64,000 nt of DNA from Diplolepis rosae (GCA_030998225.1 JAPYXD010000704.1:15004001-15068000); one strand, 5' to 3'. Positions 11,594-23,917 are shown, numbered from the stretch's first letter. Translations and numbers: made by a program. The notes: generated by a model not told the origin, from the sequence alone.

Positions 11594-11840
11594 GCTCTCT
11601 AAATCTGAATCAGTCAAAATATACTGCTTATCAGTGAAATTTGACCTATTCAAATAGCTAAAACAAGGTTACTGCGAATCTGTAAAATTTTACTGATTAT
11701 TTCAGTTAAAAGTAACTGATTTAACAGTCGAAAATATTGTTTTCACTGACAATTCAGTAAAAATTAAGGGATTTAACAGTAAAAAATATTGTTTTCACTG
11801 ATGAATCAGTGAAAATTTGACTGAGTCAGATTTAGAGAGC
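11594..11840. repeat. CTCTCTAAATC element with AATCAGT interior
   Basis: GCTCTCTAAATCTGAATCAG at the left and GTCAGATTTAGAGAGC at the right, with alternating CACTGATG/AATCAGTGAA motifs between. Confidence 0.75.
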
Positions 11841-12021
11841 AAACAAAAAGATGTTATATTTGTTCAATAATGTATCTATTAATTAGTTGAGTTTGAAATT
11901 TTTGTCACTGCCTACATTATCGGAGGATCACTAGTCGCGTATCAGATAGGATACGTTGTCGACAGGTGTTCTCGTAGACAATTTCAAACTCTTATATCGC
12001 AAATAATGCAAATAAATTCAA

Positions 12022-12143
12022 TATTTAAAGAATTTGAAAATCTTTCTGTGGAAAAAATGATGTTCGAAAGACCTGGGCTCGAATCCCAGCGCAGTCGAAA
12101 GCGTCATTTTTTCCACAGAAAGATTTTCAAATTCTTTAAATAA
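12022..12143. repeat. Perfect palindromic MITE with a tRNA T-arm-like loop
   Basis: Arms of 39 bases (12022-12060 and 12105-12143) are exact reverse complements, carrying CTTTCTGTGGAAAAAATGA. The 44-base loop includes GGGCTCGAATCCCAGC, which looks like a tRNA T-arm and internal promoter B box. No rest of a tRNA is present, so it is not a tRNA gene. A half copy is at 27230-27375. Confidence 0.75.
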
Positions 12144-12235
12144 TGTATCTATTGTTTTTGTGTTAAGTGTCTTTCAATAAAATGATATTACTTAATCTGC
12201 GTTTATAAATTTAATGGAAGAGAACGAAAAGTATA

Positions 12236-12508
12236 CTCTCTAAATCTGAATCAGTCAAATTTTGTACTGATTGAATCAGTGATTTGCCTTTTCACTGATT
12301 CACCAGTTAAAAAATATATTTTACTGTTAAATCAGTTGATTATCACTAATTGAATCAGTGGAAAAAATATTTTCACTGTTGAATCAGTTAATTTTCACTG
12401 AAGCAATTAGTGGAGTTTGACTGATTTGCAGTAACCTCTTTTTAGCTATTTGAATCAGTCAAATTTCACTGATAATCGGTAGATTTTCACTGATTCAGAT
12501 TTAGACAG
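12236..12508. repeat. CTCTCTAAATC element with AATCAGT interior
   Basis: CTCTCTAAATCTGAATCAGT at the left and ATTCAGATTTAGACAG at the right, flanked by TA on both sides. It lies about 240 bases before the four-finger cassette. Confidence 0.78.
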
Positions 12509-12746
12509 TACAATCATCCGTCTGTGTTTTACAATTAAGTTTCTATTCTAGATTAATTGTAAATTGTGCTTGGAAGTGATTTGTGTTTAAAAACTGAATG
12601 TAATCTTCTAAACACTTGTTTACCTTCACATTTGACATTCTTTTAAAATTCTGTATTTTGTACACTGCATGAGACGATATTGAGTTAATAAGATATTGAA
12701 ATTCTTTCGTGTTGCTTTTAATAACAGGTGTGTTTTTTTGTTATAG

Positions 12747-13558
12747 AAACTCTTGTGAGGAATTGGGAAAGCAACTTTGAGCTTTTGGAAGCTTTAAACT
12801 TGAGCGGACCGGGAATGAGACAAGGAAACCGTCAACCCAAGAGTCATTCCTGCACTCGTTGTAATAAACAATATTCTTGTTCGAGAAGCCTAAGACGTCA
12901 TGAATTTCTTTGTACAAACATCATTCAAACTTATTTAGAAGCATCTACTGCAAGTACTCAATACATTGATGAAAATCGAGGAGAAAGGAAGTTTGTTTGC
13001 ACCTATTGCGGTAGATCATACAGATGGAAGAAGGGATTGAAAGCTCATCAACTCCGCTGTGAACCTAAATTGGAACATGATCGTCAAGATGGAAATTTGG
13101 AAAAAGATCCTCTATCCTTGAATCCTAATGTTAAAGAAAAAACCAAAGGAAATTCGAAAAAAATATCTCATGATATTCCAGCGATCGTCATCAACAATGT
13201 CACTTCTGGTCGTTTTCAGTGCATTTTGTGTGGTAGGAGGTACAGTTGGCTGAAAAATTTGAGACGTCATCAAAATCTCTGTCGTAAAAATTTGGTCAAA
13301 CAACGTTGGAAGGAATGCAAAGTCATGCTTGAACCATTATCTGCAGAATATGCAATAAATATACCGAATCCGAATTTCAAGTGCGATAATTGTGGTCGAG
13401 AATACAGATGGTTGAAAGGTTTACGTCATCATCAGAATAATTGTACTCTTAGGCAAAATCAAAATGAATGGGATGTCACTGAAAATGCAGCGAGACCACC
13501 TGCACATGTTAAAAATGAGAATAACGAGGAAAATTGTAATCTGGATGATTATAATTAG
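12747..13558 (+). CDS. lola: lola alternative C-terminal exon with four C2HC-type zinc fingers (cassette 7)
   Basis: Single exon of 270 residues after TTGTTATAG (AG 12745-12746), phase 1, starting E-T-L-V-R-N-W. It carries four fingers of the Lola finger-1 type and no ordinary C2H2 partner: CTRCNKQYSCSRSLRRHEFLC, CTYCGRSYRWKKGLKAHQLRC, CILCGRRYSWLKNLRRHQNLC and CDNCGREYRWLKGLRHHQNNC, at about residues 37, 91, 160 and 217. The linkers are long and basic (KEKTKGNSKK). Fingers 2-4 are most alike (aromatic-W-LKxL-H-HQ), indicating internal duplication. The tail is acidic (NNEENCNLDD). Each finger has Cys as its fourth ligand. The usual Lola end has two fingers, so this is an expanded form. Confidence 0.85.
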
Positions 13559-13627
13559 AATAGAAATAATCAGAATTTTGTATTTTATTTTGTTATGATA
13601 GTTGACTCAGAAAAAAAGCCCTTCGAG

Positions 13628-14056
13628 AAAATGTATTTAATCATACTTTCAGAAATTTTGATATAATTGTTGATGATATCCTTTTAAAGAGGGAATATCA
13701 TTTGTTTAAAAACTTCTATTGATATCGATAAACACCAATTTTTCAAAATTCATGAGATTTTAAAAAACAAGTTTCTTTTCTAGGGAAGAAGATTCTTCAA
13801 AACTTGACTGTGTCAAATTTCTGAAAATTAATTTTTTAATTCCTGAATTCATATGAAAATAATTCGTTTGATAAAAATATTCAAATAAATAAATTCTATT
13901 AAATTTAAAAAATTGTATTTATTGATATCAATAGAAGTTTTTGAATAGATAATTTCTGAACGTTCATAATTTTTTAAATCAAAAATAATATTTTCTTTGT
14001 GAACATTACCATTAATAATAATTTTGCAATTCCTGAAAGTATAATTAAATATTTTT
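13628..14056. repeat. Palindromic MITE
   Basis: Outer arms pair 13628-13680 with 14013-14056 (ATTTAATCATACTTTCAG against CTGAAAGTATAATTAAAT). Inner arms pair AAACTTCTATTGATATC (from 13710) with its exact complement (ending about 13941). No coding capacity. Confidence 0.65.
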
Positions 14057-14063
14057 TCCTGTG

Positions 14064-14534
14064 CTCTTTAAATTTGAATTAGTCAAAATCTACTGATTCA
14101 AACAGTGAAAATTTGACTGATTCAAATAGCTAAAAAGAGGTTACTTTGAATCAGTCAAATTTCACTGATTACTTCAGCGAAAATTAACTGATTCACCAGT
14201 GAAAAATATTTTGCACTGATTTGATCAGTGAAAATGACCTTATTTAACAGTGAATATTAACTGATTCAATAGTAAAAATATTTAATCACAAGTGAATCAG
14301 TGAAAAGGCAAATCACTGATTAAAACAGTGAAAATTTGACTGATTCAAATAGCTAACAAGAGGTTACTGTGAGTCAGTCAAATTTCACTGATTATTTCAG
14401 CGAAAATTAACTTATTCACCAGTGAAAAATATTTTGCACTCATTTGATCAGTTAAAATTAACTGATTTAACAGTGAATATTAACTGATTTAACAGTTAAA
14501 ATATTTTTTCACTAATGAATCAGATTTAGAGAGC
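14064..14534. repeat. AATCAGT-family element, double length
   Basis: GCTCTTTAAATTTGAATTAG at the left and ATCAGATTTAGAGAGC at the right. The internal segment 'ATAGCTAAAAAGAGGTTACT' appears twice, so this may be a partial tandem duplication. The stretch that follows (14535-15853) is AT-rich with no gene or clear repeat. Confidence 0.7.
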
Positions 14535-15853
14535 GACCTGTTTTTCTGCGAGTAAACTACTTTTTTTTGTCATTCTGAAAGTTTGGGTAATTTTCATTCT
14601 ATGGATTTGATGTTGAAAATTGAGTCCGAAGAAGTAATTGAACTTGTGACGAAGGTCGTAAAACGATAATTGAGTTTATAATTACAGTAGAGGGTCTTTG
14701 TAGTCCATCTGCAAAATATAAAATCTAATTAAAAAGTAATTCATGCATGTTGAAGCTAAAGTGTAAGCACATATATATGTAGTAATGATTGTTTTAACAT
14801 ATTGAACTGCATGCTATATCATAATAATAGAAGTAAGGAAAGAAGGGTCTTAAAATTATATAAAGTAAATTAAATTAGAAGTAATAAATTATAATTATTT
14901 AAAAAGCAGAAAAAAATACAGAAAATTAGAAAATTAAAAAAAAATCATTCTAGTAATATAATATTAATTTAAAGTAGGTTAAGAGACTATTTGCGTTAAG
15001 ATGTTCTATAATAATTATTTTTCGTGATGAACCAAATTCCTCGGAATTGTACTAATTTAGCTTTTTGAAAGAATTATAAAATCTTTTTGAAATTCAACTT
15101 TCAAATTACATATTTAGAATTTCAATTTCATTGTGCTTCTGTTATCAATTCTTGTGAAAATTTTCAAAAGAAAGATTTGTGCTCTTAATTTTTTCTCATA
15201 TTATACTGTTTTCAAGAAGTTACAATTTTCAAGATGTTTTCATACGTAAATAACTCAAAAACGACGCAAGATATGAAAAAATCATGTCCTCTGAAATTTA
15301 ATTGTGTTTTATGCTTTTACGGGCAATTTGGATTGTTATCATTTGCTGACACTGTTTTAATTTTGCAAAACGGAAATTGTTGGTCATGAAAAGATAGGTT
15401 ACAAACTTAAATTATATTTGGTAACTTTAAGAAAATGTATTCCAAATTGTAATCTAGAAACTTCAATGAATTTTCTTCTCGAACGCGGCTTAATCGTTTT
15501 CATAAAGTAATTCTTCATTTACTCCGAATCCAAAATTGAAAAATGTCCATTATGTCAAGTTTTTGAAAAAATGGTGTAAAACAAATGTCTAAAAATACTA
15601 TTTTTATATATTATGCCATATTATTTTAAAACTAAAATTTACATATCTTGTGTATTCAAACTATTATTTATTAATTTAAATTACTGTTAAATTCGAAGAT
15701 TTGTCCATAAGTTTCCTGAAAACTCTACTCTTTTTATCGCTTTAAAGTTTTATATTTTCTTAAATTATAAACACATAAGTTTTAAAAAAAAACGATAAAT
15801 TCATCTCTGATTAAGAAAATAAAATTTCTGACATTTATAGAAATTCATACACA
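14535..15853. other. Inter-cassette DNA, nothing recognised
   Basis: About 1.3 kb of AT-rich sequence without a domain-bearing frame, an acceptor followed by finger codons, or an obvious inverted repeat. Confidence 0.5.
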
Positions 15854-16125
15854 CTCTTTAAATCTGAATCAGTCAAATTTTCACAGATTGAATCAGTGAT
15901 TTTCCTTTTCACTGATTCACCAGTGAAAAAATATATTTCACTGTTAAATCAGTTGATTATCACTGATTAAATCAGTGCAAAAAATGTCTTCAATCTTAAA
16001 TCAGTTAATTTTTACTGAATCAATCAGTGGAATTTGACTGATTTACAGCAACCTCTTTTTAGCTATTTGAATCAGTCAAATTTCACTGACAATCATTAGA
16101 TTTTGACTGATTCGTATTTAGAGAG
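15854..16125. repeat. AATCAGT-family element
   Basis: CTCTTTAAATCTGAATCAGT at the left and TTCGTATTTAGAGAG at the right, flanked by CA on both sides. Confidence 0.75.
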
Positions 16126-16331
16126 CATGTTAATTCGTTGGATAGAATTTTTTTAAACATTAAAAAACAATAATTATTGTAATTTTGGATATAAATTTCC
16201 TAAAAAATCTTGCGTGACACTATTTTATGGACTTTGGATCCGGAATTCAGATTTCTGAAATAGTAAAATTCAATCACCTCATAGTGGCAAATTTTTTTAC
16301 ATCTCACTATCTTACTTTAATAGTAATATCA

Positions 16332-16470
16332 CTCTATAAATATGAATCTGTCACAATCTACTGATTATCAGTGAAATTTGACTGATTTAAATAGCTAAAA
16401 AGAGGTTACTGTAAATAAGTCAAATTCCACTGATTGCTTCAGTGAATTTGACTGATTCAGATTTAGAGAG
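16332..16470. repeat. Short AATCAGT-family element
   Basis: CTCTATAAATATGAATCTGT at the left and GATTCAGATTTAGAGAG at the right, flanked by CA on both sides. At 139 bp it is the shortest copy and shows a minimal form without the satellite. The bases from 16471 to 17251 hold no recognisable gene. Confidence 0.75.
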
Positions 16471-17251
16471 CATCTTCTAATTTATACCATAATCATAATA
16501 TTAGTAAAGTTTGCGTCTTCCGATTATGTATTTATGATGCATGAATTAAAAAGCTTTATTTTTCGAGATTATTCAAGATTATAAGAGATTTTTTTAAAGA
16601 AAAACAGTTTGACTGTATGAGGCGTGTGTATTGATTAAATCAATTGAATTTCTTCAGGCGTATAATGACTTGGGAACCTAAATTATATTATTCGAGAAAC
16701 AATCGTTAAAACTACCAAAAGCATGCCTTATTTTTAACCTGCGAGATTTATTACTATTTATTAAGTTCATTATAATACCCTCTAACTATTGTTGATGTTA
16801 ATGTCGATAATTGTATTCGCTAATTTTCAATAAAATAGTTTCATGGCTTAATTTTGTAACTTCTTTCATTTTCAATTCGTCATCTTCATCTTGTCACATT
16901 TATTTATTATCATTAACTAAACAAAATTTCCAAATTAAACAAACTGATCATCACCATCTAATAATAAATTTGGGTAAAGTTTCAATTCAAATATCATCAA
17001 AACCGTTTTCTTAATACTTTAATTTTTTTTAAATTTGAAAATAAGTAAATTATAATTCAATTATTTTATCATTAATTATAACTACTATTCATTAAAGTTA
17101 ATGAAAAAAATCATTGCATGAAAAATCATTGCACGTTTAAATTTGTAAATAGAAAGTTCATTTTTCTCTCAATTCCTCCGTTCCCAATTAGTATTTATTA
17201 GTTTAATTTCAACATAGCACGATATTAACAAAATAATTGTTTTATTTGCAG

Positions 17252-17547
17252 AGTGGATCGAAGAAAACGATTGGCAGAGGAATAAATATTTTTTTGGATC
17301 ACCAACAAATTTTGAAGAACAAGCTGTGGAGTCTAACTTGGAACAAAACTCTTTTAGATGCTCTGTTTGTGGTCAAGCTTATACCCTGATGCATAATCTA
17401 CGACGTCATCAATTGAAATGTGGAAATAAAGAACCAAATTTTAACTGTAGAATATGTCACAAAAAATTCTTCAGATCTGACTGTCTCAGGATACATCAGA
17501 GAACAATTCACAATTTTTATGAAAGAGAAAGAAGAAGGCTACATTGA
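17252..17547 (+). CDS. lola: lola alternative C-terminal exon, two zinc fingers (cassette 8)
   Basis: Exon of 98 residues after TTTATTTGCAG (AG 17250-17251), phase 1, starting E-W-I-E-E-N-D-W. About 34 acidic and aromatic residues lead in. Finger 1 (C2HC): CSVCGQAYTLMHNLRRH, then LKCG. Finger 2 (C2H2): CRICHKKFFRSDCLRIH, then TIH. A basic tail (ERERRR) precedes the TGA at 17545-17547. Its MHNLRRHQ helix is shared with the cassette at 23918, so the two are likely duplicates that now flank the large non-finger cassette. Confidence 0.84.
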
Positions 17548-17887
17548 TTATTTGTAAAAATTAAATTTTATCAATTGACCTATAAGCTTTTAGGATAAAT
17601 TTAATTTTATGCATTGATAAAATTAAATAAAAAATTCAACAAAGATTACTTTATTGTACTCTGCAAGGATAATTTTTTCCGTGGGCGAAGCATTGATAAA
17701 AATACTTTGTAAATACGGATTTAATAAATAAAAGAAAATTACAATAATTAAACTGGAGCTTCCTTTACTTAATTTAAAAATTATTTGTTGAAGTTTTATT
17801 GGCATTTTTGAAAGGTATTGGTTTAACGTTTAAAAATCAAGCAAAGGAGATTTTACTAATCAATTATTATGATTTTTATTGTTTCAG

Positions 17888-20800
17888 ATCGTTCACACTT
17901 TGCATGGGTCGATGTTGATTCTTCCGGTTCATTGACTGATTTGGTAAGAAGATCATTTTTTCTTCAATCAAAAACTTAGTATTAGACGAATTACAAATAT
18001 CTTTTATTGTGATTATTCTTAACCTTTTAGATTAAATCTGCACGAGGCGGTCTGGATCTTTTAAGAGAATACAATGAAACAAATAGTCTGTCAACACTGA
18101 ACCGTAGAAAGTTAGTTAACATCGCTGTAGATTCGATGATTGTCAAGCATGGATATTTTCCAACAACTGAACAAAAAGTTGAATGTGCAAAAGAAATTGT
18201 CAAATGTTTCCCAAAACTCAAGGATCCAGGTTCTCGAGAGGGATATGTACGTTATTTTTATGCATACGATACTCTCTAAATATGAATCAGTCAAAATATA
18301 CTGATTATCAGTGAAATTTTACTGATTCAAATAGCTAAAAAGAGGTTACTGTAAATCAGTCAAATTCCACTGATTGCTCCAGTGAAAATTAACTGATTTA
18401 ACAGGGAAAACACGTTTTCCACTGATTCAATCAGTAATAATCAACTGATTTAACAGTGAGATATATTTTTTTACTGGTGAATCAGTGAAAATGCAAATCA
18501 CTGATTTAATCTGTAAAAATTTGACTGAATCAGATTTAGAGAGTAGACATTTATTTTTCGTCAAATTGAAATTAATTTGATTTCAGGAAATATTTTATGA
18601 TCCGGAAACAAGAGGCGGATACGTTTCATGGAGATTGAAGACAATAAATCGTAAAAAAAATAAAGAAGAGCCCAAAAAAATCCATGTTCAAAAAGCAGCA
18701 CCAAGAAAGGAATCTACTGCTCAAAACACTACTTCTGATGATCCACTTTTTGAAGAAGTTTACCCAGTTGATTCAAAAGAAATAGAGTTTTTGAAAGTGG
18801 CTTGTCCAGAAACACAAAAGGAAGAAATCATTGCTGCCATGAAAGCCACTTTCTATTTACGAAGAAAAGAGAAAGATAAAATTTTTGAACTTTTTCCCAG
18901 ATTCATGGATATTCCATTTCTGGTTCGTATTAATTTCTTATCGAAATTATTCCTAATTGACAACAAAGCCACACGAACAAAAAGTTTTGAGTCCTGGGGT
19001 CAGACTATATGTTTGTGGGGTCGTTGAATCTAAATCCGGAGTCAGATAAACCCTATTGGGTCAGCGTTTCACCATAACCCCTTGAATACTCCACCATCTA
19101 AGCTATATAAACCCGTGCCAATAAACCCGTTACATCAAACCTCGTAAGCCCTTAACACTACAACCCCATAACCCCTAACACCATAACGTCATAACCTCTC
19201 ACATCATAACCATTATTAATCCATAACCCTATAACACCATATATCAAAGGGAAATAGTTTATCACCGGTAATCTGTATTATTGCGAGTTGTGAGAGATGT
19301 TTGAAATACCTTAAACCCGTTACATTGAACCCAGTAACCCGTTAACACTATAACCTCAAAACCCCCGCACCATAATCTCATAATACCCAATACCATAACC
19401 CCACAACACCATAACCCTATAACCCTAATAGTGATGGGAAAAGTATCGATAAATATCACTATGTATCGATATATAGTGATATTTATCGATACACACCGTT
19501 CAACGGCCACGGCTTGCGCTGAATATTGATATTTATATTCTGATCATCTTCAATTGTTTTTAATAGTGTTAATAATTTTTCAAAATGTTCAATTTCAATC
19601 ATTTTATTATATTTTTTATAACTCAAAAATTGTGAAATATAACAACAACAAATAAATTACTTTTGTATTTCGATTTGTCATTAATTTAAATTTATTTTCA
19701 ATTTGCCAAACTGTTAAATAAAGTCAGCTTAGGATGGCGAAAGGTGGGGGATATTATTGATAAATATCGATATTATCGATATCTTTTCCAGAAAAATCGA
19801 TATGTATCGATGCGTTTTTTTACCAATATTTCCCATCACTAAACCCTATATCGAAAGGAAATAGTTTATCACGGGCAATCTCTATTATTGCAAGTTGTAA
19901 CACAGGTTCGGGAAACCTTAAATCCATTACGTTAAACACAATAACCCCATAGCACCATTAAACAATGGTAGAACCGTCGGTCTTAGCATTACTCGATGTG
20001 CACCGCGGAAAGGTTGCGAGATCGTATTACAACTTGCAATAATAGAGATTGCCCGTGATCAACTATTTCCTTTCGATATAGGGTTATAGGGTTACGGCGT
20101 TGTGGGGTTATGGTGCGGGGGTTTTGAGGTTATAGTGTTAAGGGGTTACGGGGTTTAATTTTAAGGGTTTAAGGTATTTCGAACCTCTCTGACAACTCGC
20201 AATCATACAGATTACAGGTGATAAACTATTTCCTTTCGATATACACTACCGGTCAAAATTGCGGAACCACCTGTTTTTCCATGATTGCTTAAATTATCTT
20301 AATTCCAATTCTGTGATTGATGAAATTTGCACTCTTGATAATGTGAAAGCCATCAAAATTATCTTTAAAATTAGTCTGGAATCTGTATTATTGCAAGATG
20401 TCAGAGAGGTTCGAGATACCTTAAACCCGTCACATTAAACCCTGTAACCCCTCAACACTGTAACCTCAAAACGCCCCGCACCATAACCCCATAATGCCCA
20501 ACACCATAACCCTATAACCCTACAGTACCGGTCAGAATTGTGGGACCACCTGTTTTTCGATAATTGCTTCAATTATCCTAATTTGGATTATGTGAGTGGA
20601 AAAATTTGTTCTCTTAATTAAATTCAAAGCTATCAAAATTCTTCATAAAATCAGCCTAGCATGAATTCGTTTTGTTAATTTCTGAAGAAGTTATTGCAGA
20701 AAAAGTCAAAATTTCAATGCTTTCTTAAATTTTAAATAACTTCCGAAATAATCAACATTTTTTAATGTTCATAGTCTAATTTTAAAGCTAAATTTGTACA

Positions 20801-23447
20801 AAATCGAACAAAATTCTTGGAATTGATGTATAATTTTTTTCTTACATACTGCTCAAGGTTAAAGTTCAAATAAAAAAGTTTGAAAAATTCCAATATTGCT
20901 TTTGCTGAGAAAAACATTTTTATAAGATATATAAAACATACAATCATGAATTTTGTATCGAATTCCCTTAAAATATATATTCATATGATTTTTATTATGA
21001 TTTGCCTAGAGATGAAATGTTTTCGAAATTTCCCTACTTTTTTGTTAAAATTTCAACTCTTTGCATTATGCAAGAAAAAAATTATATATTTATAATGACA
21101 ATTCACTGCAATTCTGTAGAATCTTAGCTTTAAAATGAGCCTAAGAAGATTGAAAAATGTTGATTGTTTCGAAAGTTATTTAAAATTTTAGAAAACATTT
21201 AAATTTGGACTTTTTTTGCAATAACTTCTTCAAAATTTAACGAAACGACTTCATTCCCGACTAATTTTAAAGATAATTTTGATGGCTTTCATATTATTAA
21301 GAGTGAAAATTTCATCACTCACAGAATTGAAATTAAGATAATTTAAGCAATCATCGAAAAAGAGGTGGTCCCGCAATTCTGACCGGTAGTGTATATCGAA
21401 AGGAAATAGTTTATCACCGGTAATCTGTATGATTGCGAGTTGTCAGAGAGGTTCGAAATACCTCAAACACATTAAATTAAACTCCGTAACCTCTCAACAC
21501 TATAACCTCAAAACCCCCGCACCATAACCCCACAACGCCATAACCCTATAACCCTATATCGAAAGGAAATAGTTGATCACGGGCAATCTCTATTATTGCA
21601 AGTTGTAATACGATCTCGCAACCTTTCCGCGGTGCACATCGAGTAATGCTAAGACCGACGGTTCTACCATTGTTTAATGGTGCTATGGGGTTATTGTGTT
21701 TAACGTAATGGATTTAAGGTTTCCCGAACCTGTGTTACAACTTGCAATAATAGAGATTGCCCGTGATAAACTATTTCCTTTCGATATAGGGTTTAGTAAT
21801 GGGAAATATCGGTAAGAAAACGTATCGATAATATCGATATTTATCAATAACATCCCCCACCTTTCGCCATCCTAAGCTGACTTTATTTAACAGTTTGGCA
21901 AATTAAAAATAAATTTAAATTAATGACAAATCGAAATACAAAAGTAATTTATTTGTTGTTGTTATATTTCACAATTTTTGAGTTATAAAAAATATAATAA
22001 AATGATTGAAATTGAACATTTTGAAAAATTATTAACACTATTAAAAACAATTGAAGATGATCAGAATATAAATATCAATATTCAGCGCAAACCGTGGCCG
22101 TTGAACGGTGTGTATCGATAAATATCACTATGTATCGAGATGGTGATATTTATCGATACTTTTCCCATCACTATTAGGGTTATAGGGTTATGGTGTTGGG
22201 TATTATGAGGTTATGGTGTGGGGGTTTTGAGGTTATAGTGTTAACGGGTTACTGGGTTTAATGTAACGGGTTTAAGGTATTTCAAACATCTCTCACAACT
22301 CGCAATAATACAGATTACCGATGATGAACTATTTCCCTTCGATATATGGGGTTATTGGGTTATGGACTAATAATGGTTATGGTGTAAGAGGTTATGACGT
22401 TATGGTGTTAGGGGTTATGGGGTTGTAATGTTAAGGGCTAACGACGTTTGATGTTACGGGTTTATCGTTACGGGTTTATACAGCTTAGATGATGGAGTTT
22501 TCAAGCGGTTATGGTGAAACGCTGACCCAATAGGGTTCATCTGACTCCGGATTCAGATTCAACGCTCCGAAAAACATATAGTTTATATGGTCTGACCCCT
22601 AGGAATCAAAACTTTTTTTTTGTATGGCTCTGTAATGAGTAACAAGTATCGAAAAAGGACTCTGAAATTTTGTTACAGATAAACGTGGATTTTTCTTTCA
22701 TGTATCCTTATATAATTATTCGTCCCTTCAACACTGATTTAATTTTTAAAGCTGCAGATATCCTCTTGCCTCGAAATAGAAATCCCCATCCCAACAATGA
22801 AGCAGGTTTGTTTTTATTTTGTTTTAAAATTTACTTAGATAGTTAGACAGTTATAATATTTTTTAAATTTCAGAATGGGACACTGTCACCAGAGCATATA
22901 TAACTTTGTTAAAATTGATGCCACTATCATTTAAAGCAAGGAGGAAAGTAGAACGAGTTATGCAATCTGACAAACTTGTGCGATTTGAGAAGGTGATAAA
23001 AATTAACACAATTCATTAATTTAAAAGTTTCTTTTTATATTGACCCTCGAATAATAATTAGTTTTCTAGTTAATGAAAAACAGTTACTACAGCAATTACA
23101 AGCAAATTAACCGAAATGACATTTTTTATTTTAAGATTGAAACTTCTTTGGAGGATATTTCTTTCGAGAATGATCATCCTTATCTTCTGGCTATTGGCGA
23201 AAGCAGAAGTTCGATTAGTTTCTATTTCCTAGCCATAAAAGGAAAAGTATTGAAAACAAATGCAGAGGATTTTCAAACAGCATTTGATCAATTATTCAAA
23301 AGTCATTTTGTTTTTCATGTCGAATTTGAGGAGACTCTTTCAACATTTTACCAATTTGTTCAGTCTTTTTATTATGGGATGCAAACAGATGTGCAGTTTA
23401 CACCTCGAATGAGAGAATTACGATCCTATTTATGTCAAGAAGATTAA
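17888..23447 (+). CDS. Multi-exon non-zinc-finger cassette, SAMD3-like family (module A)
   Basis: Six exons: 17888-17943, 18031-18246, 18587-18922, 22679-22805, 22874-22992 and 23136-23447. They join in frame into 388 residues and enter in phase 1 (D-R-S-H-F-A-W) with no ATG, exactly as the finger cassettes do. Features include a helical N-terminal block with IVKCFPKLKD and YDPETRGGYVSWRL, a basic linker (RKKNKEEPKK), a middle block with ELFPRFMD, and a C-terminal block HPYLLAIGE, then AFDQLFKSHFVFHVEF and FYQFVQSFYYG. This plan resembles, from memory, uncharacterised vertebrate and cnidarian SAMD3-like proteins. Function is unknown. The exon 3 donor GTTCGT is weak, and intron 3 carries a 3.7-kb palindromic element. 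Exon borders match those of the module at 46466. It is probably a lola C-terminus, though a separate nested gene is possible. Confidence 0.68.
18272..18543. repeat. AATCAGT-family element inside an intron of module A
   Basis: CTCTCTAAATATGAATCAGT at the left and TCAGATTTAGAGAG at the right, with TA on both sides. It sits between exons 2 and 3 of module A and makes up most of that intron. Confidence 0.8.
18963..22632. mobile_element. 3.7-kb palindromic (foldback) DNA element
   Basis: Outer arms are near-perfect inverted copies over more than 1 kb. For example, CCCTATTGGGTCAGCGTTTC on the left faces GAAACGCTGACCCAATAGGG on the right. Short TAACCCCATAACCCC-like runs recur in both arms. No transposase frame is visible, so it is non-autonomous. 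It lies in intron 3 of module A, starting about 40 bases after the donor and ending about 46 bases before the next acceptor. Confidence 0.8.
20250..21393. mobile_element. Nested element with Tc1-like terminal repeats
   Basis: TACACTACCGGTCAAAATTG at 20250 faces its complement CAATTCTGACCGGTAGTGTA at about 21374-21393. A further copy of the terminus (CAGTACCGGTCAGAATTG) is at 20523. The ACYACCGGTCAAAA terminus is typical of Tc1-like elements. Small open frames inside (20762-21095) show no transposase motif. It lies in the loop of the larger palindrome. Confidence 0.6.
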
Positions 23448-23917
23448 AAATCTTTGATTTAACTAAAAGTAAAATTTATATTTCAATATTCTTCAATGCA
23501 ATGTATTAAATGTATATTAAAAATGATTAATAATGAAAAAAATTGTTTTAGAGAATGGATGGAAGATGAAGAACGAATTGGAAAAATGATATTGGTTCAT
23601 CAGCTTTAGCAAATTATAATTGAGATTAAGTTACATAATGATACTGATCAATCAGTATAAAAGATAATTCAACTTCTATGAGAATCAAAGCTGAATCATT
23701 TCTATAAAAGATGGCTCATATGGAATAAATGACAAACGATTACAAAAACTTGCGCCATTGTTCTTATTTATTATTTCATAAACCCATGTATTTATTTTCA
23801 GCTAAAAATAATTATGCGTTTCACATTTAATTTTGTTAAGTTCGAAAATATTAATGGTTGATTACAAATTATTAAAGTATTTAAATTTTTCATGAATAAC
23901 TTTGCTCTTTTTTTCAG

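Noticed and set aside
12069..12100. Possible tRNA gene
   Set aside because: Only a T-arm-like segment exists, inside a perfect palindrome. There is no acceptor stem, D arm or anticodon arm.
19141..19400. Telomere-like TAACCCC repeats suggesting a chromosome end
   Set aside because: The runs are irregular, occur in both arms of a palindromic transposon and do not form a regular TTAGG-type tract.
23552..23590. Further lola cassette
   Set aside because: AG at 23550-23551 is followed by a phase-1 frame of only 13 codons ending in a stop, with no domain.
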